From: Anaerovoracaceae bacterium
GTDB lineage: Bacteria > Bacillota > Clostridia > Peptostreptococcales > Anaerovoracaceae
Direction of reading: 5' to 3'
Assembly (NCBI GenBank): GCA_029983755.1
Contig: JASBYX010000052.1
Span: 1 to 5,209, forward strand
Length of the DNA stretch: 5,209 nucleotides
Part shown: positions 1-5,209 of the stretch, piece after piece
How the letters are laid out: each line of letters opens with the position of its first letter
Position numbering within the stretch: position 1 is the stretch's first letter
The notes under the pieces: generated by a model
Told to the model about the DNA's origin: nothing
The model's database searches: none
The model's input: the letters and a program-made list of their open reading frames with translations, nothing else
Made by a program: the position numbers and the translations under genes

Positions 1-2488
1 TAGGAAGATTTTCAAATGAACCAGTCCACTTGTTGTCAGCAGAAAGAGTTAGGCTCTTATCAGTTTCCTTGCCGTCAGCAATTAGTTTAACAGTGATTGA
101 AGCAGGGCGGCTCTTAAGCTTATTATCAAAGTCAACCCATGCCTTATTAACACTAATCTTAGTAACAGAAGGCTTCAAGGTATTAGTTAAAGTAAAGCCG
201 TCTTTAGCAGAACCCGTAAGCTTGCTGTCATAACCATCAACCTTAACTTCACTAGCTGAATAATAAATTTCTTTACCATTGTTATATTTTGGCAGATTAG
301 TAAAGGTAGTACTCCAATTATTTGAAGGATCTAAAGTAGCTGTTAGGCCTGTATATTTCCATTCTCCGTCATGCGCTGCATACAATGATACAGTTATTTT
401 GTTAGGACGAGTGCCATGCTTATTTTCATGATCTTTCCAAATCTTTTTAACTGGTATATCAACATGTTCGTCTGATGATCCCATGATTACAGTACCATTA
501 GAACCTATACCTCCGCCTCTGGTTGCTGACCAATTGTTAGATATTATAACTTTTGCTAATGATTTAGTAAATTCACTTCCAGTGCTTGTTGTGTGCAAAG
601 ATAGGTCGCTATTTGATCTTAGAGTTCCACTAAGCATTTTCTCAGGTAGGGGAGTATTATTATCCTTCAACCAATTATATGGAACACCACCTAGCATTGT
701 TTTTGATAGTTTGTATTCTGCATTACCGGAGTGGTGTCCATATGCATCACTGCTTAATAAGTATACATCTCTCTTATCACCGTAGTTAGGGTGCTTGTAT
801 AGATTATTACTATATATTGCCACTCCGTCGTTCACATTTATTGTCGTTTTTGACACCGGACATGCTGCATATCCTGCGCCTGTAATGGACGCGGAATTAT
901 TGGTAATAATAGCATTGGTGAGTTCCAAAACTCCGTTTGTCCAGTTGATATCATAGTATGATTCAGGCATTCCGTTAACATAGATTCCACCGCCACCAAA
1001 AGACATGTTAGTTACGCCTGTTCCCATCATTTTGTTGTACTGAATTTTGCCTGCTTTAACTATAGCCTTGTTAACTTTGCCCTTGATTTCAGCTTGAACA
1101 AAGATTCCACCACCGGAGGCACCTGCTTTATTGTTGATAATCTGTCCTCCGTTCATGTTGAGAGTATTACTCCTGCTCCAATCATTACCACCAACGCTTA
1201 TACCTCCACCAACTTCGTCAGATGAATTTTCTTTAAATATGGCGTTGTCGGAAGTAAAGGATAAAGAGCTTCCATCATATATGAGTACACCACCGCCGGC
1301 AGCATAGTATTGGCCTACATTTGTATCGTAAAGCCTGTTTGCATTATTTTTTGTGATGGTTCCTCCGGACATATTCATGTTTGATCCTGACGTTAAGTAT
1401 ATGCCTCCACCATAATTAGCCTGGTTTTCACTTATAATGCCGCCTGACATATTAATTGTAGCATTATATGAATATATGCCACCACCGTATGTTTGATTAT
1501 TGCCAACGTTTTGAATCTTGTTGTTTGTGATTACAGATCCATCGTTGATGTTTAGCGTAGCTCCTTTGTTTGCATAAATTAGAGATTTTTTCCCTGGAAG
1601 GGAAGATCCATTTCCATCAATTCTAATATTGGATATGGTAGCGACCTTACCCGAAGGAACGCTGAGGAGGTAACCGGAAAATTCTTCTCCTCTCATTATA
1701 ATTGCATTCGTACCTGACAAAGATATATCACCCTCTATATCAGTAGTACCTATGACAACAATTTGGTTGATTACCTGATTGTTTGTAGCAATCTCTTTTG
1801 CTTTCGCAAATGTTTTGAGAGCTTTGCTTGGGGAAGTACCGTCATTATCATCAGACCCTTTGTCACCATCCAGATAAATTTTTGAATTGTATCCAGGAGT
1901 TACAGGTTCTGCACCGTTAACTTTCAAATTGGTAACTTTCAAGATTTTATCTGCTGCATTCGGATCCCCGTTCAACGGGCGAATACTTGGCAGGCTTATA
2001 ATTGTTTTCCCGTTTTCTTCTTTTACATACAGATCGTAATTCAAGAGATGTGGCTCAACATAATCTCCGGAATCGGCTTTGTAGTATTGGATTTCTACAT
2101 TTTTACTATTTATTGGAATGTTTTCGAAGGTCATTGGATTATTTTCAAAGTTGAAAATGTCTTGGTTGTAACGCCATTCCTTAGTAATAGTCTTAGATCC
2201 ATTTCCTAAGTGCAAATTAAAATTAACTGCGAAAGATTTTAGCATTCGATCTTCATCGAACATATCCGGATGAGGATCGACATCCCTATAATGAGAATTA
2301 TATGCAGTGAATGCACTATCCCAAATAGAATTGCCGTTTCTACTTAAGTCGAAACTTAAAGTAAGATCTCTATCGCCCTCTGCAAATGATGTAGTAGGGG
2401 ATGGTAATAAAAATCCACTGGCAATATAAACTAAAGATAGTATTATCGCCAGTGTTTTTCTTCGTAATTGACTAGGTTTCGGTTTCAT
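1..2488 (-). CDS. Secreted beta-helix surface protein with Cna-B domains (adhesin-like), 3' end outside the window
   Basis: The frame is open from the ATG at 2488 to the left edge: 829 codons with no stop. The start follows AAGGAGGAGAAATT, an excellent Shine-Dalgarno. Residues 1-36 form a signal peptide: basic start (RRK at 9-11), hydrophobic core at 13-28, likely cleavage after SFA36. Residues 37-200 match no family I recognise. A DGDKGSDDNDGTSPSKAL motif near 205-222 commonly precedes beta-helices. GGG(I/V) turns follow at 335, 360, 398, 427, 459, 498 and 658, with MSGG, NNKA and FKEN motifs between them, as in parallel beta-helix proteins. Residues 676-772 are a Cna-B domain with a likely isopeptide triad of K682, E747 and N769. 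A second begins near 777 and is cut by the edge. The inferred role is a wall-anchored adhesin or stalk. More Cna-B repeats and an LPxTG sorting signal are expected to the left but not seen. The exact ligand is unknown. Confidence 0.94.
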   Translation of the reverse strand, partial: MKPKPSQLRRKTLAIILSLVYIASGFLLPSPTTSFAEGDRDLTLSFDLSRNGNSIWDSAFTAYNSHYRDVDPHPDMFDEDRMLKSFAVNFNLHLGNGSKTITKEWRYNQDIFNFENNPMTFENIPINSKNVEIQYYKADSGDYVEPHLLNYDLYVKEENGKTIISLPSIRPLNGDPNAADKILKVTNLKVNGAEPVTPGYNSKIYLDGDKGSDDNDGTSPSKALKTFAKAKEIATNNQVINQIVVIGTTDIEGDISLSGTNAIIMRGEEFSGYLLSVPSGKVATISNIRIDGNGSSLPGKKSLIYANKGATLNINDGSVITNNKIQNVGNNQTYGGGIYSYNATINMSGGIISENQANYGGGIYLTSGSNMNMSGGTITKNNANRLYDTNVGQYYAAGGGVLIYDGSSLSFTSDNAIFKENSSDEVGGGISVGGNDWSRSNTLNMNGGQIINNKAGASGGGIFVQAEIKGKVNKAIVKAGKIQYNKMMGTGVTNMSFGGGGIYVNGMPESYYDINWTNGVLELTNAIITNNSASITGAGYAACPVSKTTINVNDGVAIYSNNLYKHPNYGDKRDVYLLSSDAYGHHSGNAEYKLSKTMLGGVPYNWLKDNNTPLPEKMLSGTLRSNSDLSLHTTSTGSEFTKSLAKVIISNNWSATRGGGIGSNGTVIMGSSDEHVDIPVKKIWKDHENKHGTRPNKITVSLYAAHDGEWKYTGLTATLDPSNNWSTTFTNLPKYNNGKEIYYSASEVKVDGYDSKLTGSAKDGFTLTNTLKPSVTKISVNKAWVDFDNKLKSRPASITVKLIADGKETDKSLTLSADNKWTGSFENLP

Positions 2489-2563
2489 AATTTCTCCTCC
2501 TTAATTATAATAATTTTATTTTAAAGTAATACATTTAAGCTCATTAGTTGTTTACAGGGGTTT

Positions 2564-2592
2564 ATTTTAGCACAAAAAAGAAATAAATTAAA
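2564..2592 (-). promoter_or_regulatory. Candidate extended -10 promoter for the surface protein gene
   Basis: Read on the minus strand, TG-C-TAAAAT is an extended -10 element with its hexamer at 2569-2564. A weak -35 (TTTAAT, 2592-2587) lies 17 bases upstream. Transcription would start near 2557 and leave a leader of about 70 bases before the ATG at 2488. The rest of the leader is very A+T-rich and holds another TATAAT at 2509-2504, which sits almost on the ribosome binding site and lacks a -35. The assignment is inference from consensus alone. Confidence 0.4.
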
Positions 2593-2722
2593 CCTGATGG
2601 GGGGGTATGTTTTATATTCGAAAAATTTTATAAATAATGATTTAAAATACAGATGTTATACATAACGATGTTTGCAAATTATGCAAATATATCAAGTGTA
2701 CGTCCTTATAAGAAGAATTTTC

Positions 2723-2751
2723 TTGTCACAGGAAAGGGGAAATAGTAAAAT
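2723..2751 (+). promoter_or_regulatory. Sigma-A promoter for the DUF3592-like gene
   Basis: TTGTCA (2723-2728) and TAAAAT (2746-2751) are separated by exactly 17 bases, so both hexamers match the vegetative consensus at five of six positions with ideal spacing. The start would be near 2758, giving a leader of about 59 bases before the ATG at 2817. A 12-bp inverted repeat (2713-2724) abuts the -35 and would be well placed for a repressor or activator. Confidence 0.7.
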
Positions 2752-2780
2752 AATCATATAAGCTTTCTTAGGAAAATCAC

Positions 2781-2804
2781 ATGGGAAAATACAAAAAGGA
2801 GTAA
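2781..2804 (+). CDS. Possible 7-codon leader ORF (MGKYKKE)
   Basis: An ATG at 2781 follows AGGA (2770-2773) at a workable 7-base spacing and opens a 7-codon frame ending in TAA at 2802-2804, within the predicted leader of the DUF3592-like gene. The AAGGAG serving the downstream gene (2796-2801) lies inside this mini-ORF, and only 12 bases separate its stop from the next ATG. If translated, it could couple or gate translation of that gene. A frame this short arises easily by chance, and nothing in its sequence suggests an amino-acid attenuator, so the call is tentative. Confidence 0.2.
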   Translation: MGKYKKE

Positions 2805-2816
2805 GCGAGAATAGAA

Positions 2817-3341
2817 ATGGATAAATCAACTTTATTATTAATTCCGGTAATACTGCTAGCCGTGACGAGTGCGGGAATGATAATTTCCGGAATTTTATTT
2901 AAACTACATTTAAAGAGGAAGATAAGGAGTTGTACAGGGCAGACTCAGGGAAAAGTTATAAAGTACAAATACCTTAACGAGAGGGTTATTTCCCCGATGG
3001 TTGAGTACAGCGTAAATGGAGAAACCTTTGTATCCAGGAAGAAATTCCAAGGTATCAAATCTTCCTCCATAACAGGCTTGCCAAATGCTGTAGAACCGGA
3101 TATGTATGAGGACGAGGAAGGGTATCTACATATTAAAAGCGGGAGTTTCCTTCCGGCTAAGGCTTTGGCAGAAAAGCTTTGGCCAATCGGTAGCACGTTG
3201 GATGTTCACTATAACCCGGACCAGCCAAAGATGAACTATGTTGGTAAGCCTATCACAAAGCATTTATACATACCTGTTTCCATCATCATCGGTATAACCG
3301 GCATAGCTCTTGCCATAGTTATAGGAGTTTTGGTTCTGTAG
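2817..3341 (+). CDS. Two-TM membrane protein resembling DUF3592
   Basis: This 174-residue protein has one membrane helix at each end (about 5-28 and 150-173). The basic stretch KLHLKRKIR (29-37) after the first helix puts the central domain on the cytoplasmic side by the positive-inside rule. The central part follows the DUF3592 plan: a small beta segment GKVIKYKY (45-52), then PMVEYSVNGETFVSRK (60-75), and near the end GSTLDVHYNPDQPKMNYV (125-142), the family's typical 'G..v.V.YnP..P' signature. An acidic insert (DMYEDEEGYL, 95-104) lies between. No catalytic residues are evident and the family's function is unknown. The ATG is chosen because the hydrophobic helix starts at once and no other start fits, yet the AAGGAG (2796-2801) lies 15 bases upstream, longer than normal. 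It is first in a co-directional pair with ybaK. The family match is by pattern only. Confidence 0.85.
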   Translation: MDKSTLLLIPVILLAVTSAGMIISGILFKLHLKRKIRSCTGQTQGKVIKYKYLNERVISPMVEYSVNGETFVSRKKFQGIKSSSITGLPNAVEPDMYEDEEGYLHIKSGSFLPAKALAEKLWPIGSTLDVHYNPDQPKMNYVGKPITKHLYIPVSIIIGITGIALAIVIGVLVL

Positions 3342-3357
3342 ATTCCGGAGAGATAAA

Positions 3358-3385
3358 TAGTCAATTTATAGTTTATTTTTATAAG
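3358..3385 (+). promoter_or_regulatory. Candidate internal promoter for ybaK (possible leaderless transcript)
   Basis: TAGTCA (3358-3363) and TATAAG (3380-3385) are spaced by 16 bases. A start about seven bases beyond the -10 falls at 3392-3393, on the A of the ybaK ATG. An A+T-only inverted repeat, ATAAAT-agtca-ATTTAT (3353-3369), overlaps the -35. It is too weak to be a convincing terminator for the upstream gene. The hexamers match consensus only partly (four and five of six), so this is a suggestion. Confidence 0.3.
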
Positions 3386-3392
3386 AACAAAT

Positions 3393-3875
3393 ATGAGCAA
3401 AAAGAATTTCAAGACAATAGCTGTAAGGATTTTGGAAGAACAGGGGATAAACATAATTCAACACGAGTATCCCCACGGAAAGGATGCAGTTGATGGAGTG
3501 ACTGTTGCGGGTCTAATCGGAAAGCCGGTTCATCAAGTATACAAAACATTAGTAACAAAGGGGATGGACGGTTTACCCAGGGTTTTCGTGATTCCTGTGG
3601 GGGATCATTTGAGTCTGAAAAAGGCGGCTAAAGCGGCTAACATCAAGCACCTTGAAATGCTTGATGTAAAGGAGATTACTAAGACTACAGGCTACGTGAG
3701 GGGAGGCTGTTCTCCTGTAGGCATGAAGCGAAAATATCCCACATTTATACATGAGGCTGCCTTAAATGAAGACACCATTATCGTGTCTGCCGGAAAGATT
3801 GGCCATCAGATAGAAATAGCCCCCGGAGACCTTGCAAAGTCTGTGGAGGCTAAGTTCTACGATTTAGTCGAATAA
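3393..3875 (+). CDS. ybaK: YbaK/EbsC-family Cys-tRNA(Pro) deacylase
   Basis: This complete 160-residue protein has the usual family length. The family edits mischarged Cys-tRNA(Pro) in the cytoplasm, hydrolysing the ester made when prolyl-tRNA synthetase wrongly loads cysteine. Recognisable blocks in order are KTIAVRILEEQGI (7-19), VYKTLV (49-54) with K51 at the position of the lysine essential in E. coli YbaK, RVFVIPVGDHLSLKKAAKA (63-81), GYVRGGCSPVGMKRKYPTFI (100-119) containing the conserved GG.SP.G loop, and VSAGKIGHQIEIAPGDL (131-147). The ATG fits the family N terminus and an in-frame TAG at 3369 excludes extension. No Shine-Dalgarno lies within 15 bases upstream; the nearest GGAG is at 3347-3350, over 40 bases away. 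It sits 51 bp after the DUF3592-like gene, perhaps co-transcribed. Exact tRNA specificity within the superfamily is inferred. Confidence 0.93.
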   Translation: MSKKNFKTIAVRILEEQGINIIQHEYPHGKDAVDGVTVAGLIGKPVHQVYKTLVTKGMDGLPRVFVIPVGDHLSLKKAAKAANIKHLEMLDVKEITKTTGYVRGGCSPVGMKRKYPTFIHEAALNEDTIIVSAGKIGHQIEIAPGDLAKSVEAKFYDLVE

Positions 3876-3890
3876 TATATGTAACAATCC

Positions 3891-3970
3891 CGGACATTCC
3901 AACGACCATGAGGAATCCACATCATTTATCCGGATTTTCCAACGGCCATGAGGAATCCTCATCAGCTATC
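3891..3970. repeat. Two 40-bp imperfect tandem repeats in the convergent gap
   Basis: Positions 3891-3930 and 3931-3970 are adjacent copies of one 40-bp unit, identical at 34 of 40 positions. They share CCAACG.CCATGAGGAATCC and CATCA. The period is not a multiple of three and the copies lie outside both flanking genes, so they are not a coding repeat. The second copy contains a perfect palindrome that is damaged by one base in the first. An 8-bp palindrome ATCCGGAT straddles the junction (3928-3935). They occupy most of the 99-bp space between the ends of ybaK and the DHHW gene, so a role in ending convergent transcripts is possible, but no T-run follows a stem. Confidence 0.8.
3948..3962. 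repeat. Perfect palindrome ATGAGG-AAT-CCTCAT
   Basis: Two fully complementary 6-base arms flank a 3-base loop inside the second 40-bp repeat. The corresponding site in the first copy (3908-3922) has one arm mismatch (CCACAT). The stem is short and not followed by a run of T on either strand, so it is at best a weak RNA hairpin or a protein binding site. The downstream ATGAGG at 3988-3993 offers a competing partner for the CCTCAT arm. Confidence 0.5.
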
Positions 3971-3974
3971 AGGA

Positions 3975-5144
3975 CTACTCATCCAGCATGAGGTTTAGGG
4001 AGTCATCAGCGGCGAAGGTTAAAGCATTGTACAGGAACAAGACATCCGTGATACCTTCGTCCGCCATTATTTTGTTGATATCCCCAAAATAGTAGCGTGG
4101 GTCCACAACTACGATTTCCCTGAAGTCTTGGGTCAAGAAGGGGATCATGCAGTTTGCGTAGGAATCCTTCACCAGAAGCAGGTGTCGATTAGATTCAGTT
4201 GGTGTGGTGATTGTATAGTAAGGATGGTTCCAGCCACCAAAAATCGTGTAGGCATCCTTCTTTTGAAGGTTGTCAAATGCATAGAAGGAGTTGGTGGTTT
4301 TTTTTGTGTCCACAAAGTTTATAACTGAATCCTTGTAGTCGGAATTCTTCTTTGGCCAGTATATCTGGAGCTCATCGTTTTTTCCATTGGTGAAACCACT
4401 TTTTGAGGCCAGCGTACCACGGAAGTTTCTGTGAACGGATAGTTTCTTGTAAGCCACATCGCTTGTTAGTCCCATGGTTTTGTGGGCATCCAAGTAAGCT
4501 AGGTATGCTGCAGAAGTGGTCCAGTGATGGTCAGTTCTGTAGTAGAGCTGCTGTTTGTCCACATTTTTAATTAGAGATTGTCTGGCATCTATAGGACTTA
4601 CTCCAATTCCCTCAAGTCCAGTGAAAAACTCAGTCATGTATTTGTTTTGATCATCAAGCTTTACTGAGGAAGGGAGTTTGTTCTTCATTATATTTCCTGA
4701 TGTTGGCGCCAGAAGAAAATAAAAATTTCTGTCAGGGAACTTATCTTTGAATGTTTTGATTGAAGCTATGTCAGCGTCAACTTGAGCCTTTGAAGGGAGA
4801 GAAATTCTTTCGATGAGATATCCATCTTTTGACTTTATCACTCCGTTTGATTCCATGATGTCCAAGGTGAGATCCGAGGCGGTTTTCCATTTGATGAGGG
4901 AGTTTCTCATTGGGAATTGGTCGTTTGCGTAGGACTCTATTTTGCTCTGGAATCTCCCTTCTAGATAGGTTTCCTTCGAAAAGTCGGGCCTTTGGGTCAT
5001 AACTCGGTTTTCTTCCTCTGAAAACTTTTGATCCGGAAGAATGAAGGACAAAATTGATATGCCAAATACTATCACAAGGAAAGCAAGTGATAGAACCTTA
5101 TTGCTATTCAGATTATGTGTTTTGGTTTTGTAGGATTTTTTCAT
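3975..5144 (-). CDS. DHHW-family protein, probable SGNH-like partner of an MBOAT O-acetyltransferase
   Basis: This complete protein of 389 residues has a short basic cytoplasmic tail, one signal-anchor helix (about 17-36) and a large extracellular domain. The domain starts with the family's usual FSEEENRVMTQRPDFS (41-56), followed by ESYANDQFPMRNSL. The name motif D205-H206-H207-W208-T lies mid-protein and LLLVKDSYAN (322-331) near the end. By analogy with AlgJ/AlgX, whose DxHW and GDS(F/Y) motifs supply the catalytic Asp, His and Ser, I infer D205, H207 and S328 as the triad. The ending VVVDPRYYFG...ITDVLFLYN also fits this fold. Such proteins take acetyl groups passed over the membrane by an MBOAT partner and attach them to a polysaccharide or wall glycan. 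The MBOAT tail ends 11 bp upstream, and AAGGGG overlapping its stop serves as ribosome binding site. The acceptor glycan cannot be read from the sequence. Confidence 0.9.
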   Translation of the reverse strand: MKKSYKTKTHNLNSNKVLSLAFLVIVFGISILSFILPDQKFSEEENRVMTQRPDFSKETYLEGRFQSKIESYANDQFPMRNSLIKWKTASDLTLDIMESNGVIKSKDGYLIERISLPSKAQVDADIASIKTFKDKFPDRNFYFLLAPTSGNIMKNKLPSSVKLDDQNKYMTEFFTGLEGIGVSPIDARQSLIKNVDKQQLYYRTDHHWTTSAAYLAYLDAHKTMGLTSDVAYKKLSVHRNFRGTLASKSGFTNGKNDELQIYWPKKNSDYKDSVINFVDTKKTTNSFYAFDNLQKKDAYTIFGGWNHPYYTITTPTESNRHLLLVKDSYANCMIPFLTQDFREIVVVDPRYYFGDINKIMADEGITDVLFLYNALTFAADDSLNLMLDE

Positions 5145-5155
5145 CTATCTTCCCC

Positions 5156-5209
5156 TTAAAATCTGAAATACAGGAACGGATTGTATGAGCTGTAAATCAG
5201 AGAAGCAGT
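5156..5209 (-). CDS. C-terminal tail of an MBOAT O-acyltransferase (AlgI/PatA-like), 5' part outside the window
   Basis: From the right edge the minus strand reads 17 codons, TASLIYSSYNPFLYFRF, then TAA at 5158-5156. A final NPF(I/L)YFRF after a hydrophobic stretch is a familiar ending of Firmicute MBOAT proteins of the AlgI/PatA type, which carry acetyl groups through the membrane for O-acetylation of extracellular glycans. The stop codon overlaps the AAGGGG used by the DHHW gene, which starts 11 bp later, so the two are almost surely co-transcribed and translationally close. Only the tail is visible, and the catalytic histidine lies outside. The identification rests on this short motif plus the well-known MBOAT-DHHW gene order. 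An unrelated membrane protein cannot be excluded. Confidence 0.7.
   Translation of the reverse strand, partial: TASLIYSSYNPFLYFRF

Larger units (their letters stand above)
2489..2816. other. Divergent intergenic region with small inverted and direct repeats
   Basis: These 328 bases separate the leftward surface protein gene from the rightward DUF3592-like gene and encode no recognisable protein longer than a few codons. They contain both promoter candidates, a run of seven G at 2599-2605, an inverted repeat GTTAT-AC-ATAAC at 2655-2666, a direct repeat of TGCAAAT at 2673-2679 and 2682-2688 (9-bp period), and an inverted repeat AAGAA-TT-TTCTT at 2713-2724 that overlaps the start of the rightward -35. 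The symmetric sites could bind a regulator of either gene, but no known operator consensus is matched. I found no riboswitch-like fold and no rho-independent terminator. Confidence 0.6.

Noticed and set aside
30..785. Plus-strand open frames at 30-233 and 483-785
   Set aside because: Both lie antisense to the surface protein frame, which has a signal peptide, clear domains and a strong ribosome binding site. Their translations show no domain and no convincing start signal.
2489..2560. Riboswitch or attenuator in the surface protein leader
   Set aside because: The leader of about 70 bases is almost all A and T and shows no stable stem and no terminator T-run after a G+C-rich hairpin.
2599..2605. 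Run of seven G as a phase-variation tract
   Set aside because: It lies about 110 bp upstream of the surface protein ATG and just outside the likely promoter core. It is short, and nothing shows that its length matters. It could be revisited with population reads.
3342..3380. Rho-independent terminator after the DUF3592-like gene
   Set aside because: The only inverted repeat (ATAAAT/ATTTAT) has a six-base stem made of A-T pairs only, too weak even though a T-rich stretch follows.
2945..3454. Minus-strand open frames at 2945-3196 and 3236-3454
   Set aside because: They are antisense to the DUF3592-like and ybaK genes, have no ribosome binding site that I could see, and encode low-complexity sequence typical of shadows.
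3891..3970. CRISPR-like repeat
   Set aside because: The two copies are directly adjacent with no unique spacer, and no cas-type gene is present.
4128..4328. Plus-strand open frame inside the DHHW gene
   Set aside because: It is fully antisense to a well-supported 389-residue protein and has no recognisable features.

Overview
The window suggests a low-GC Gram-positive anaerobe of the Clostridia/Tissierellia type, probably host-associated. The evidence is the A+T-rich intergenic DNA, strong AAGGAGGAG-type ribosome binding sites, a secreted surface protein built from a parallel beta-helix plus Cna-B domains, and an MBOAT/DHHW gene pair. The species cannot be named from this sequence alone.

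Layout, left to right. (1) Positions 1-2488, minus strand: the first 829 codons of a very large secreted surface protein that runs off the left edge. It has a signal peptide, an unassigned N-terminal domain, a glycine-rich beta-helix, one complete Cna-B domain and the start of a second. (2) Positions 2489-2816: a 328-bp divergent intergenic region with a good sigma-A promoter for the rightward genes, a weaker extended -10 candidate for the surface protein, several small inverted or direct repeats and a possible 7-codon leader ORF. (3) Positions 2817-3341, plus: a two-TM membrane protein resembling DUF3592. (4) Positions 3393-3875, plus: a YbaK/EbsC-family Cys-tRNA(Pro) deacylase with no visible Shine-Dalgarno. 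(5) Positions 3876-3974: a convergent intergenic gap made largely of two 40-bp imperfect tandem repeats containing a palindrome. (6) Positions 3975-5144, minus: a DHHW-family membrane-anchored protein, probably an SGNH-like O-acetyltransferase partner. (7) Positions 5156-5209, minus: the last 17 codons of an MBOAT O-acyltransferase, only 11 bp upstream of the DHHW gene.

Two cell-surface modules flank a small housekeeping pair. The leftmost is an adhesin-like wall protein. The rightmost is an MBOAT-DHHW operon that by family knowledge moves acetyl groups across the membrane and places them on an extracellular or wall glycan. The middle pair (DUF3592-like and ybaK) is co-directional, but ybaK may also have its own promoter. 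No RNA gene, insertion sequence, prophage or CRISPR array was seen. No wholly novel system is evident. The items most worth checking are the two edge-truncated genes, the 40-bp repeats, the codon-usage break inside the adhesin and the possible leaderless start of ybaK.
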